A stretch of DNA of 64,000 nucleotides from Symsagittifera roscoffensis (taxonomy: Eukaryota > Xenacoelomorpha > Acoela > Convolutidae): the NCBI RefSeq assembly GCF_963678635.1, contig NC_087071.1, forward strand, positions 42,360,153 through 42,424,152. The letters run 5' to 3'. The notes under the pieces are model-generated. The model was not told the DNA's origin. It did no database searches and saw nothing but the letters and a program-made list of their open reading frames with translations. Both the position numbers and the translations under genes were made by a program. Below, piece after piece: positions 1 to 13,420 of this stretch. Numbering within the stretch: position 1 is the stretch's first letter; the number at the start of each line of letters is the position of its first letter.

Positions 1-1099
1 GACTTTGATCCATTTCAGATGGATCAACCTAAAACTCGCCTTACCTCAACATAACAATCATAAAACACACTCTAGAAATTTAAATTAAGGACTCACATGT
101 TGATGCGCTCAAGCACAGGAAGTAATTAAATGGGTGAGCAACTCTAGAATTAACTAAGGTAACTAGATAAGTTCAATGTTTATCAGTTTGAATGGTAAGG
201 GTAAGTTTGAACTCAAGAACGAAGTTTTATGTGGACCATTGGGACACTCAAGCTGTCCACCCTTCCGTCGAAGGTTCACTCTGGTCCAGTTCGAATAATT
301 GCTCTCTCGGGAATACTCTGTCTTCTATTTCAGATAGGACAGCTCTACTCTTGTTCACTATGATGGAAATTGCGAATAGCAATTTCCCACTCGTTTTTTT
401 CTGACAACTTTCCCGCAATTGTTCTAAAATTGTTCTCTTTTCCTTTTTTGATTTTCAGTTCTCGCGAGAAAATCGTGCATGACATGTTCCATTCGAAAAT
501 TTAAAAATTTAAATTTCACTCCAAAATCAAGTGTTTTCTGCTCTTCTCAAGGTCAAACTTCCAAATATGACCGACTGGCACATATAAATTATATATATAA
601 AAATAATAATTTTTCAGCTGAGATACTTATAAGCCTGTATTGGCCAATAAATTGTTCCCAAGGAGTTAGAAGTTCGAACATGATTGGATACGTTTCTGCC
701 GATTGATAATTTGTTGTAGCCCGAAGATTAGGTATAGAAGAACAATTGGAGATATTCGTTTGAAAATATGTCCAAACAGTGTCGGCATTCAACCTATATT
801 TGATATGAAACAGCAAGAAAGATTTACATAACTATCATTTGGGCTAAATTGAATTGATTTTATACAGTTTGGCCAAATGAAAACCGCTAATTATTTCGAT
901 TTTTAACTAAATGAAAATGGTGAAGTAGGAATACAACGTTAGCTACGAAGGAAAACCCACAAGAGCCCTTGGTTGCTTTCAGTTTCTCTCCTTTTCAAGA
1001 AATAACAATATGAAAATGCTTAACAGTTCACGTTATGTTAAATTTAAAAGGCATATTGTTAAGGATTAATTATAATAACTAAAACCATTTTTTAGCCTA
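1..1099. other. Intron-like or intergenic AT-rich DNA, no gene seen
   Basis: No exon with recognisable protein similarity was found on either strand. Open frames are short and full of low-complexity sequence. Because TEX9 exons lie downstream on the + strand and the LINE in between is an insertion, this stretch is probably part of a TEX9 intron; that is inference. A segment near 224-260 shares a 13-base core (TTTATGTGGACCA) and a nearby TGTCCA with the LINE 3' UTR near 5296, so it could be a small LINE remnant. Confidence 0.5.
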
Positions 1100-1140
1100 A
1101 TTGTTGTGATAAACTTATTAAATAGTTTCAGAGGCAGTAA

Positions 1141-2098
1141 ATGATCATGACTGATACCCAACCTGACAATATCCCTAATGCTGATGCTGATTCAAACAAC
1201 ATATTGCAAATGCATACTGAAGCTGAAACCAATACCGAAGATATTCCCGCACTAAGGTACCAAGGTATGACGCCCATCCCAAAGTCATGCAGTAAACGGG
1301 GATGTGCGGTGCTGAGCCCCATAGAACAGGAGACAACTGCTGATAACAACCTAGTGCAATTAATCCAAACTACCATCAAAACATCAATCAACGAAATTAT
1401 CCCAATAATGTTTGGAAACCTGAAAAATGAGATGAAAGAGCTGATGAAGACTATGGTCACGGATGCTACGGAAGACATGAAGAAACAAATTCTCTCCGAA
1501 GTTAAAGCTCAATTATTTGCGCAAGAAGCACGCTGCTACCTCAAAAGTCTGTCAGAAGCTGAGATGGTGGAAAGCTACACTCGAAGAGAAAATATCCGGA
1601 TTATCGGTGTAGCGAGCGATACCGGAACGCGAGAATCCAATGAAGAGACAGCAAACAAAGTGATAAAAATTGCAAATGAAATCGGTTCAAGCGTCAACAA
1701 GCAAGACATATCTGTTGCTCATCGCCTGCCGGGTCGGGGCACCACAAAGCCAATAATTGTTCGTTTTTGTCGCAGAACAGCTAAAATAGATATATTGAAG
1801 AAGAAACGCCAGCTAAATGAGACTGAGGGCATGAAAGAGGTGCATGAAAGAGGTGAAAATATTCGAAGATCTTACCAAGGCGAGACTCAACTTTCTAAAA
1901 TTGATGAAAACAGATGAGCTCATCGCTTCCGCTTGGTCCAGAGAGGGCAATATATTCTTCCAGTACAGAAATGACAACTATACAAATAAAATTACTGGGC
2001 TCTATGAGGGTGGTCACACACTTGGTTACTATTATAATGATGTTATAAATTGCTTCACTGGTGTTTTCAACCAACCGGAGGCCCCCTCCGGAACCTAA
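1141..2098 (+). pseudogene. LINE ORF1, frameshifted
   Basis: The reading frame from the ATG at 1141 runs to 1917. It contains a coiled-coil-like region (about residues 75-130) and the motif SYTRRENIRIIGV followed by AHRLPGRG, typical of LINE ORF1 proteins with an RRM-like domain. Homologous sequence then continues in another frame to the stop at 2096-2098. The cause is visible: the 13-bp string GCATGAAAGAGGT occurs twice in direct succession near 1828-1853, and a 13-bp gain shifts the frame. The second-frame part (SAWSREGNIFFQYRN and following) resembles the C-terminal domain usual in these proteins. The ORF1 product would bind element RNA for retrotransposition. Confidence 0.8.
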
Positions 2099-4959
2099 AT
2101 TTTCTGTGCTACATATAAATGTTCGCTCTTTGAAAGGTCATCTTAACGAATTGGAAGCACTAGTATATAGTCTTGAGTCTCCTCCCCCCATTCTATGCCT
2201 ATCAGAAACGTGGCTAACAGAAAATGATGATAATAAATGATGCTATCTCATTGATGGTTACAATAAGTTTGCAACATGCAACCGTAAAACTCGCGGAGGC
2301 GGAGTAATGATACAAATACGCAAAGATTTCAAGCTTATAAAACAAATCAGCACAACCCTCGAGGAATGCATTCTAGTGGTTATTGAAAAAGATAACTACC
2401 AATTCAAAGTAGCAGTAATCTACAACCCACCTAGAATTAACAAACTACGGTTCATAGATACATTCGAGAATTTTTTAGAAGAAAACTATTCGCCATCAAC
2501 TCCTTTTATAATATGTGGCGACATTAACATTGACATATCAAAGATTAATCAACTATCGAACAATTACATGAACTGTATTTTTGCTAATGGATTCGAACTA
2601 GGTGATACAAAAGCAACAAGAGTTACTCAAACATCAAACACTTGTCTAGATCATTTCATTTATCAAAACCTGAATGAAGCCTATCAACACACTTTAGAAT
2701 ACCAAAATTTCTCTGATCATTTTCCTGTCCTCTTGCAATGGACTCCACCTAGTTTAAAAAATGAAAAAACTCAGACTTTTCGTGACCTTAATTTTGTCAA
2801 AGATAAAGATAAATCCAATAAGTACATAAACTCATTGCAAATTGAACTGAATGAAAAAGAGTTAGAAATCTGCAATATTGCAGATCCATCAGCAGCATTT
2901 AACATTTTTTCTGCGGTTTTTAATAAAGCTACCACAAATTTTGCACCCATGCGTGAAAACACAATTACTGATTTAAAAAAACCGAAATGGTTCAACAACA
3001 AGTTGAAAAATTTAAGAACCAAAAGAAACAGAGCACATCGTTCATGGAAATGTCAACCAAATAATTCCAATTTATTGGAAAATTTTAAGAACTTAAGATT
3101 TAAGCTAGAAAAAGAAATTAAAGGGGCAAAACGGAAGTTTTACCGTAACAAATTCTCTGCTTGTATTGGGGACTCAAGACAAACATATAAATTACTCAAT
3201 GATTTAAGTGGTAAAAATATATATGATGCAAACGTACCAATACTAGAGTCATGTCAGCAGCACTCTGTAACTCCATAAACTTTTGATGTTGCTGAACGAT
3301 TTAATGTTTTTTTCTCCGAAATTGGCACTCAACTTAAAAAAGACATGGACTGTCTACCATTACCACCTCTTAAACAAGTGGGACACTCAATGTTTCTTTA
3401 TCAGGTTACTGAACTTGAAGTAGAACAAATAATTAACAAACTTGATAATAAATCGTCGTCGGGTGATGACAATATTAATAACATTTTAGTTAAATTGTCG
3501 GTATCTGCTACCGTTCCGTATTTAACCCTGTTAATAAATAAATCCTTCAGCCAAGGCATTTTTCCTGATAAATTAAAAAGAGCAAAAGTCATACCCATGC
3601 ATAAAAGTGGTTCCAGAGTTGATGAGAATAATTACCGACCAATATCGCTTTTAATTGTCTGGAGTAAAATATTTGAAAGAGCCATGTACACTCGTATTTA
3701 CAATTATCTTGAAAAATTCTCACTTATTTATAGTAGACAATTTGGGTTTCGGTCAAAGCATAGTACAATAGACGCGCTCGTTGATTTTACTGAAAAAATG
3801 CGGTCATGTGGTAATCAAAATGTTGTTACTTTCTTTTTTGATTTGAAAAAAAGCATTTGATACAATTGAACATTCTCTTTTATTACAGAAGTTAGAGTCC
3901 TATGGAATCAGAGGAATTACTTATGATTGGTTTGAATCGTATTTAAAGAACAGAAAACAACGTGTAGAAATAAATGGCGTTTCTTCAAACTGGTCTTCTA
4001 TAAAATGCGGTGTTCCTCAAGGATCAATTTTGGGTCCCTTACTCTTTCTTATATATATAAATGACCTTCCTCATGTTTGCAAATCATCTGAAGTTGTCCT
4101 CTTTGCAGACGACACCAATGTCACTGATTTAGGACAAGTAAATGTTGCAATTGAAAATGACATCTCTTACTTGAACTACTGGCTAAATGCCAATAAATTA
4201 GTTATTAATATGGATAAAACAGTACAAATGAATATTAAGACTTCCAATTCAATGACCTTTCAATTAAACAGCTGTGCTATTAAAACTGAACCTGTTTGTA
4301 AATACCTAGGGATATATGTAGACTCAAAATTATCCTTCTTTTCGCAAATTGATTATGTAAGAATGCGATTAGCGAAACAGTCAGGCATTATTTCAAAATT
4401 ACGGTATTTTGCTCCACGTCATCAGCTTTTAGACTACTATCGAACTAACATTAAATCAACTATCCAATACGGTATTCTTATTTACGGTTGTTGCAGCTAC
4501 TCTTCTTTAATGCCGATTTACATACTTCAAAGAAAGATCTTAAAATTGATTTACTTCCGAAATCGTCGCGAACAATCGGATGACATTTTTATTAGAAATC
4601 AACTGCTAACCGTGCACGAGCTTCATGTGTATGAATTACTAAAATTTGTACTCCGATCAGTAAACAAACTACACAGTGAGGATTTTTTGAATAATGTGTT
4701 TGAATTCGAAAATCCCACTAAAGTAACGCGTAGGGCTAATTTAAACCTCCTTAAAGAATCATTTAGAAAAAAACGATTTGAACGGCAATCAATTGCCTAT
4801 CGGGGGTCTAGGCTTTACAACGTATTGAAAACTAGAGGCTTACTCGAAGATGGGATAGAAATTGCAAAAATTGGAAAAATTACAAGTTTTTATAATAAAT
4901 TTAAGAATGGATACCTGCTAGGTAACAACGAGCTGGCAACTTTAGTTTTCAGTTTTTAA
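2099..4959 (+). pseudogene. LINE ORF2 (endonuclease + reverse transcriptase), disrupted
   Basis: The endonuclease domain (about 2099-2750) shows LHINVRSL, LSETWL, RGGGVMI, GDINID and SDHFPVL, matching the catalytic and structural positions of APE-type LINE endonucleases. The reverse transcriptase shows NYRPISLL, QFGFRSKHST, GVPQGSILGP and the catalytic FADD box near 4105. At least three lesions are visible: an in-frame TGA at 2238-2240, an in-frame TAA at 3276-3278, and a +1 frameshift in a seven-A run near 3846 just before the AFDTIEH motif. The final 3' stretch to the stop at 4957-4959 is open. The conserved boxes are otherwise well preserved, suggesting a fairly recent loss of function. 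Confidence 0.88.
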
Positions 4960-5396
4960 TTTTTGTGTAATTTCAGTACCTTGGTTAAATGCTAAAGGAC
5001 AATCAACTATAGGTTGCGATTTATGTGAAAAAATATGACCCTCCAGAACCTTTTAGTTTAGGAGATATGGCCCTTTTTATGATTTTTTGAAGCGACGTGT
5101 TCCCATGCCGGAGCATCAGCTGAACTGCTATAGGTAGCGCTATGAAGAACAATATGTTTTCAATTAGGTAAAAATCAAAATCACGTATTTTTTTGTTTTT
5201 TTGTTAATTTCTTCTTAAAAAAAAAAAAAAAAAAACTTATTTTCTTTCTTTTGTTTGATGTTAAATTCAGTATGTGTGCTATATAAGGGCAACATTTATG
5301 TGGACCAATGGTCTCGTTAGTTGTCCATTCCGATGATAAATGCATTGATGAAATTACTTTTGTTTTGCTAATGACTATATTTATCAATCGGAAAAA

Positions 5397-5424
5397 TAAA
5401 TTCTTTCTTTCTTTCTTTCTTTAT
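5397..5424 (+). repeat. TTCT microsatellite at the LINE 3' end
   Basis: After AATAAATTC the sequence becomes repeated TTCT units and then returns to unrelated AT-rich sequence. A short microsatellite tail is usual for CR1/Jockey-type LINEs and marks the likely 3' end of the element. Confidence 0.7.
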
Positions 5425-5545
5425 TTGAAACATTGTTTCGGGGATTGAAAAATCAAAGGTCTGAACATTCAGAAGGTGCGAAAAATTTACAAGGAAACTG
5501 AAAAAGAGCCGATATTTTTCAACTGCTGCACACCTATCTGTTTAG

Positions 5546-6575
<1,030 letters not shown>

Positions 6576-6917
6576 TTTTTAGATCTAAACTTAGATCGAA
6601 GTTTTAGCTGCTGCGACCTCTCGCTTTTATTAGCATAAGGTGGTTTTTGGTGTATCATATGAAGATAAAACCAGCTAAGCCTCATCTGATAAGTTAAGAG
6701 AGTACTACAAAGAAAATTAATTATTTCAGGTACCTGAAAAAAAAACAAGACGGCAAGAGAACTTCAAAAAATACTGAAAAGCCCAGTCTTAATTATTTAC
6801 CCTATTTATATTTCAATTTACTTGAGGTTTTTGTTCATAGTAGGTGTATACGGGATTCCAAATCTCCAAAACCTACCACCTTCCGAAAATTGCGAGATAC
6901 TTTTTAGTTAAAAAAGA
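6576..6917 (+). other. TEX9 3' UTR and intergenic sequence
   Basis: No further coding signal was seen after the TEX9 stop. No AATAAA occurs before the start of the tandem repeat at 6918. The first AATAAA downstream is at 7048-7053, inside the first repeat unit, and may serve as the poly(A) signal; this is inference. Confidence 0.4.
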
Positions 6918-8224
6918 GGCGGTGTCGCACCTAGTTAGTCGTTAAAACAGCTTTCTGTCGTTACTTTAAATTATTTGTAATGATGTGCCAATTGTTTTAG
7001 TTATTTGTAAAATAGCTTGAAAGAAAGAAAATAGTGTAAAAGTGTAAATAAAGAGCTAGTGTTAAATGTTTTGATATATTTTTTAAGATAATATATTGAT
7101 TCATGATAAACCAAGTGTTGGATCTCAATTAGTTAAAACAAGCATAGTCTGTTACTAAGATTTCATTTCCTTAGCGATAGCCAAGATTGTACGAATACGC
7201 GTCTTTTTCTTTACAAAAATCATCATCATCTTCGTGGTTGTTTATACGCTCTTTCATAATACTCAATGGTGTGATCTTGTTAGCTTTTCTTCCAACATTA
7301 GGTGGGATAATTTGTAAAGGTTCACACACTCCATGTCTCTAAAATGAGCTCAAATTTTCTCGTATTTCATTTTTTGTTCTGACTTCTTTTAATGGATATC
7401 AATGTTCCAAGATGAGCAAGATTTAAAATTCTGTGGCTCTTTAATGAGCTAAACTGCAAAAAGTTTCTGCTTAGGTTTTTGTGGATTTGTTACCGCTTGG
7501 TAAGTTTTGTTCCGATACTAATTTTTTATTCGGTTGTCTGGTCTTATTTTTTTGACAACTATTATCATTCATTTTGATAGATCTAGTCGTTTTGCAAGTG
7601 GTGCGAAAGTAGCTTCGCCTCAGTGGTAGAAGTGTTAATAGTTCTGGACAAAAATGTGATTTCCAAGGGTAAAAGTTTTCAAGGAGAAAATGTAATGAAT
7701 CAGCTTGTTCACCCGTTCATTCTACTGATTTGCATTCACGTGTTACCAGTAGAATTTTCACCTTTTTGAAGGACATATTAGTCAGTTGATGTCTAAATTT
7801 AAGATTTCTAAAATCTTTTGAACTACGTCTGTTTGAGGCCGCTTTCTATTGTTTTTCTGAATGATGTTGCTTTTTCCGACTGCATAAGTGTCTGCTATAA
7901 TAGCATGAAAGAAAGGATCAATCAATGATATATGCTGGAAAATGATATTCCAACCATGAAAAATGTTTTTTTTTGGTAGTTTTTTTGGTGCGCCTAATAG
8001 TTCTCTACGAACATTAACTTGGTTACAGTTTAACGTTTGTAGATGACATCGAGTACTCTTAATTGAATCTAATTATTGTATATAAATATGTCAACATATT
8101 ATCCGAAAACGAAGGTTTCCAGCAGAGTTTGTCGCGTCTGTTTTTGAATAAATATCCGCTGGACCTGTGGCACCAAACTGGATGTTGACATTTCCAGGCC
8201 TGCACTTCACCAGAAACTGGGGGT

Positions 8225-8536
8225 CGTTGAGATCACGTGTCCTAGGAACACGACGTCTCAGGTGTTTCGGACACGTGCAACGTGCCTCGTCATGCATCAA
8301 CTCCGTCACCAGCATAGAAATTCCTGGCCGCAGAGGTAGAGGGAGACCCAGAAAGACGTGGTCAGAGTGTGTGAGTAATGATGTTAGTGTCTGCAACCTG
8401 TCTGGCACCGATCCGCGGGACAGGGAAGGATGGAGAGCAGGAGTTAGACTGTGCCAGGTGTTGCCAACCCCAGTGACTGAGACTACCGCAGCACCGTAAA
8501 TACCAAAACCGGTTATGATATGATGATGATGATGAT
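8225..8536 (+). mobile_element. LINE 3'-terminal fragment in repeat unit 1
   Basis: The frame around 8246-8499 encodes RRLRCFGHVQRA, GRRGRGRPRKTWSECV, DPRDREGWR and VLPTPVTETTAAP before a stop. This is the recognisable C-terminal end of a non-LTR retrotransposon polyprotein, different from the LINE at 1100-5424. It is followed by a TGATGATG-type microsatellite, as expected at a LINE 3' end. Only the tail of the element is present. In this unit the sequence GATCACGTGTCC lacks two bases that the other two units have. Confidence 0.75.
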
Positions 8537-9908
8537 CAGAAGTTTATCCGGATTTTTGAAGAGGAGTATCAATTGAAAGACCGCTTATTCCTCTGTGTGC
8601 TTGCATGTCGGTGGCGGTGTCGCACCTAGTTAGTCGTTAAAACAGCTTTCAGTCGTTACTTAAAATTATTTGTAATGATGTGCCAATTGTTTTAGTTATT
8701 TGTAAAATAGCTTGAAAGAAAGAAAATAGTGTAAAAGTGTAAATAAAGTGCTAGTGTTTAATGTTTTGATATATTTTTTAAGATAATATATTGATTCATG
8801 ATAAACCAATTGTTGGATCTCAATTAGTTAAAACAAGCATAGTCTGTTACTAAGATTTCATTTCCTTAGCGATAGCCAAGATTGTACGAATACGCGTCTT
8901 TTTCTTTACAAAAATCATCATCATCTTCGTGGTTGTTTATACGCTCTTTCATAATACTCAATGGTGTGATCTTGTTAGCTTTTCTTCCAATATTAGGTGG
9001 GATAATTTGTAAAGGTTCACACACTCCATGTCTCTAAAATGAGCTCAAATTTTCTCGTATTTCATTTTTTTGTTCTGACTTCTTTTAATGGATATCACTG
9101 TTCCAAGATGAGCAAGATTTAAAATTCTGTGGCTCTTTAATGAGCTAAATTGCAAAAAGTTTCTGCTTAGGTTTTTGTGGCTTTGTTACCGCTTGGTAAG
9201 TTTTGTTCCGATACTAATTTTTTATTCGGTTGTCTGGGCTTGTTTTTTTGACAACTATTATCATTCATTTTGATAGATCTAGTCGTATTGCAAGTGGTGC
9301 GAAAGTAGCTTCGCCTCAGTGGTAGAAGTGTTAATAGTTCTGGACAAAAATGTGATTTCCAAGGGTAAAAGTTTTCAAGGAGAAAATGTAAGGAATCAGC
9401 TTGTTCACCCGTTCATTCTACTGATTTGCATTCACGTGTTACCAGTAGAATTTTTACCTTTTTGAAGGACATATTAGTCAGTTGATGTCTAAATTTAAGA
9501 TTTCTAAAATCTTTTGAACTACGTCTGTTTGAGGCCGCTTTCTATTGTTTTTCTGAATGATGTTGCTTTTTCCGACTGCATAAGTGTCTGCTATAATAGC
9601 ATGAAAGAAAGGATCAATCAATGATATATGCTGGAAAATGATATTCCAACCATGAAAAATGTTTTTTTTTTGGTGCGCCTAATAGTTCTCTACGAACATT
9701 AACTTGGTTACAGTTTAACGTTTGTAGATGACATCGAGTACTCTTAATTGAATCTAATTATTGTATATAAATATGTCAACATTTTATCCGAAAACGAAGG
9801 TTTCCAGCAGAGTTTGTCGCGTCTGTTTTTGAATAAATATCCGCTGGATCTGTGGCACCAAACTGGATGTTGACATTTCCACGCCTGCACTTCACCAGAA
9901 ACTGGGGG

Positions 9909-10221
9909 TCGTTGAGATCACGTCTGTCCTAGGAACACGACGTCTCAGGTGTTTCGGACACGTGCAACGTGCCTCGTCATGCATCAACTCCGTCACCAGC
10001 ATAGAAATTCCTGGCCGCAGAGGTAGAGGGAGACCCAGAAAGACGTGGTCAGAGTGTGTGAGTAATGATGTTAGTGTCTGCAACCTGTCTGGCACCGATC
10101 CGCGGGACAGGGAAGGACGGAGAGCAGGAGTTAGACTGTGCCAGGTGTTGCCAACCCCAGTGACTGAGACTACCGCAGCACCGTAAATACCAAAACCGGT
10201 TATGATATGATGATGATGATC
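9909..10221 (+). mobile_element. LINE 3'-terminal fragment in repeat unit 2
   Basis: Same fragment as in unit 1, open to the stop at 10184-10186 and followed by an ATG-repeat tail. Two additional bases (GATCACGTCTGTCC) shift the upstream frame, so the GHVQRA part is joined only from about 9959. Non-functional passenger of the tandem array. Confidence 0.72.
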
Positions 10222-11605
10222 AGAAGTTTATCCGGATTTTTGAAGAGGAGTATCAATTGAAAGACCGCTGATTCCTCTGTGTGCTTGCATGTCGGTGGCG
10301 GTGTCGCACCTAGTTAGTCGTTAAAACAGCTTTCAGTCGTTACTTTAAATTATTTGTAATGATGTGCCAATTGTTTTAGTTATTTGTAAAATAGCTTGAA
10401 AGAAAGAAAATAGTGTAAAAGTGTAAAAAAAGTGCTAGTGTTTAATGTTTTGATATATTTTTTAAGATAATATATTGATTCATGATAAAGCAAGTGTTGG
10501 ATCTCAATTAGTTAAAACAAGCATAGTCTGTTACTAAGATTTCATTTCCTTAGCGATAGCCAAGATTGTACGAATACGCGTCTTTTTCTTTACAAAAATC
10601 ATCATCATCTTCGTGGTTGTTTATACGCTCTTTCATAATACTCAATGGTGTGATCTTGTTAGCTTTTCTTCCAACATTAGGTGGGATAATTTGTAAAGGT
10701 TCACACACTCCATGTCTCTAAAATGAGCTCAAATTTTCTCGTATTTCATTTTTTGTTCTGACTTCTTTTAATGGATATCAATGTTCCAAGATGAGCAAGA
10801 TTTAAAATTCTGTGGCTCTTTAATGAGCTAAACTGCAAAAAGTTTCTGCTTAGGTTTTTGTGGATTTGTTACCGCTTGGTAAGTTTTGTTCCGATACTAA
10901 TTTTTTATTCGGTTGTCTGGTCTTATTTTTTTGACAACTATTATCATTCATTTTGATAGATCTAGTCGTTTTGCAAGTGGTGCGAAAGTAGCTTCGCCTC
11001 AGTGGTAGAAGTGTTAATAGTTCTGGACAAAAATGTGATTTCCAAGGGTAAAAGTTTTCAAGGAGAAAATGTAATGAATCAGCTTGTTCACCCGTTCATT
11101 CTACTGATTTGCATTCACGTGTTACCAGTAGAATTTTCACCTTTTTGAAGGACATATTAGTCAGTTGATGTCTAAATTTAAGATTTCTAAAATCTTTTGA
11201 ACTACGTCTGTTTGAGGCCGCTTTCTATTGTTTTTCTGAATGATGTTGCTTTTTCCGACTGCATGAGTGTCTGCTATAATAGCATGAAGGAAAGGATCAA
11301 TCAATGATATATGCTGGAAAATGATATTCCAACCATGAAAAAGGTTTTTTTTTTTGGTAGTTTTTTTGGTGCGCCTAATAGTTCTCTACGAACATTAACT
11401 TGGTTTTAGTTTAACGTTTGTAGATGACATCGAGTACTCTAAATTGAATCTAATTATTGTATATAAATATGTCAACATTTTATCCGAAAACGAAGGTTTC
11501 CAGCAGAGTTTGTCGCGCCTGTTTTTGAATAAATATCCGCTGGATCTGTGGCACCAAACTGGATGTTGACTTTTCCACGCCTGCACTTCACCAGAAACTG
11601 GGGGT

Positions 11606-11917
11606 CGTTGAGATCACGTCTGTCCTAGGTACACGACGTCTCAGGTGTTTCGGACACGTGCAACGTGCCTCGTCATGCATCAACTCCGTCACCAGCATAG
11701 AAATTCCTGGCCGCAGAGGTAGAGGGAGACCCAGAAAGACGTGGTCAGAGTGTGTGAGTAATGATGTTAGTGTCTGCAACCTGTCTGGCACCGATCCGCG
11801 GGACAGGGAAGGAGGGAGAGCAGGAGTTAGACTGTGCCAGGTGTTGCCAACCCCAGTGACTGAGACTACCGCAGCACCGTAAATACCAAAACCAGTTATG
11901 ATATGATGATGATGATC
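11606..11917 (+). mobile_element. LINE 3'-terminal fragment in repeat unit 3
   Basis: Third copy, with the stop at 11880-11882 and an ATG-repeat tail after it. It shares the two-base difference of unit 2, implying that units 2 and 3 are closer relatives or that the difference was lost in unit 1. Confidence 0.72.
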
Positions 11918-11986
11918 AGAAGTTTATCCGGATTTTTGAAGAGGAGTATCAATTGAAAGACCGCTTATTCCTCTGTGTGCTTGCAT

Positions 11987-13420
11987 ACAACCCTAGAGTC
12001 TTTTTATACGTGTCCCCTCTGTCTGCAGCCTTCAAAAAAGTGTGGGGGAAAATGTGACCCTTATTTTGATTTTTAAGTTTTCTCGAAAAATACCCCTCCC
12101 AAATCTGAGTTTTCTGGTTTCATCGAAAAGAAGGGTTTCTAAAAGCTCCATGCATGAGCTGCTACGCTCGAATTTTTTCTACACAAAGTCATGGCCCTCG
12201 GAATCGTCAAGTTTTTGATTTTTGATCGTTTCTTAAACTATGAATATTCTCGCTCGAAAACTACCCTGCCGTTTTTGAGTTTTTGCATTCGTTTTAACGA
12301 ACGGGTTTTGGGAAGTTCATTTGCTTATGCGACTACTCCCCAAAATGTTTTGTGACACCAAAAACTACGCCCCATCGAAATTTTGACATTTCTCGAGAAG
12401 TTCACTCCCAAATCTGAGATATTGAAATCAAATTAAAAATACAGATTGAGTGAATCTCTTCGGCATTAGCGACTACGCCCTATTTTTTTTTTTATAAAAC
12501 AAAAGGCTATGATTTTTGATTAGTTGACCGTTTTTTGTACTTTTCACGCTAACTGTCCTGCTAAATCTGATGTCACAGGTTTTAACGAAACAACAGGTTG
12601 TTGAAAGCCTAATTTTATAATTGGCTAGGCCTAGTTTGTTTAAGTAAAAAAGATATGACCTTCTAACAACTTAAAGCAGGTTGCTTTCGTATTTCCTTCT
12701 GCAAGAAAAAATTTACGTCTTTGCAAGTTTTTGTAATCTTTTTCACTTTATTTGAAAAATAACCTGCCAAATGCGAGGTTTAAGAGTTCGATCGACAAAA
12801 AAAAACATTTCATGGGAATCGTTCCGCAATAAGTGGCTCCTCCAATACGGGGTCAACCGAAAAAAACATGATGCAGGAAACTTCCCTGCAGAAGCAGCTA
12901 TGCCCTAATCGTTGTACATGAACAGAGGTACAGATAATCTTCTGATCTATCTCATCCTCTGTCGATCAGCTCATTCTGCGGACGTTCAATTCGTCATTCG
13001 AGGAAGGATGTATCGTACATATCATTTCCCGGTGTTTATCTAGCCTCGATTTGAATAAGTTTATTTGAATGCTTGAAGTTACAGACTCTGGTTGTTAGTT
13101 CCTGTCGTTTATGGCTGCTATAGTGAAGAAGTTAATTCAGTTACAGTCTCGTGACATCGTGGTTATCAATTTGATTTGAACTTAAGAAAATGAAAACTTA
13201 TCGTTCGTTTTTTGGGAAGCTTTTTTTTCGCAAAAACTAGCCCGCTAATTCTGAGGTTAATGGTTCAATTGAAAGAACTTAGCGCAACGATCTTCCCTGC
13301 ATAAAAGTTTCATCCTTTTTTTCAAAAAAATTCTGAGGTTAATGGTTCATTGAAAGAACATAGTGCAGAAATCTTTCCTGCATAAGAGTTCCATGCTGTT
13401 TTTTTTTGAGATCGGCCGGC
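11987..13420. repeat. Degenerate ~130-170 bp tandem repeats of a dispersed non-coding family
   Basis: After the array's CTGTGTGCTTGCAT come several diverged copies of a unit built around the core CTGCATAAGCGGCTACGCCC, then a T-run, an ACACAAAAAGTTATG-like stretch, a CCTCGGAA motif, T-rich sequence, and an AACTACCCTCCCAAATCTGAG-like stretch. Copies of the core are visible near 12150, 12325, 12462, 12827, 12888 and, more diverged, 13300 and 13375. The same unit recurs at 18880-19170, in all three ADCK5 units and at the window's right end. No protein frame is conserved between copies. Confidence 0.75.

Larger units (their letters stand above)
1100..5424 (+). mobile_element. LINE (CR1/Jockey-like non-LTR retrotransposon), nearly full-length, inactivated
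   Basis: The element has two open reading frames in the order expected for a non-LTR retrotransposon. ORF1 (1141-2098) encodes a nucleic-acid-binding type protein. ORF2 (about 2099-4959) encodes an apurinic-type endonuclease followed by a reverse transcriptase. The 3' UTR runs from 4960, includes an A-run near 5215-5235, and ends in a TTCT microsatellite at about 5397-5424, a common type of LINE 3' end. The 5' boundary is not visible and is set approximately. No target-site duplication was identified. Frameshifts and stops in both frames make it non-autonomous today. It sits in the same orientation as TEX9, probably within a TEX9 intron. Confidence 0.85.
6918..11986. repeat. Tandem array: three 1.69-kb units
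   Basis: Three direct units begin with GGCGGTGTCGCACC: 6918-8612, 8613-10296 and 10297-11986. They differ by scattered substitutions and small indels, so the array is young. Each unit has, in order: a 5' part with an AATAAA; a stretch with the dispersed module TTTTGTTCCGATACTAATT and the palindrome-like GTGGTGCGAAAGTAGCTTCGC; an AT-rich centre; a LINE 3' terminal fragment with an ATG-repeat tail; and an end segment CTCTGTGTGCTTGCAT. No intact gene is present in the units. Confidence 0.92.
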
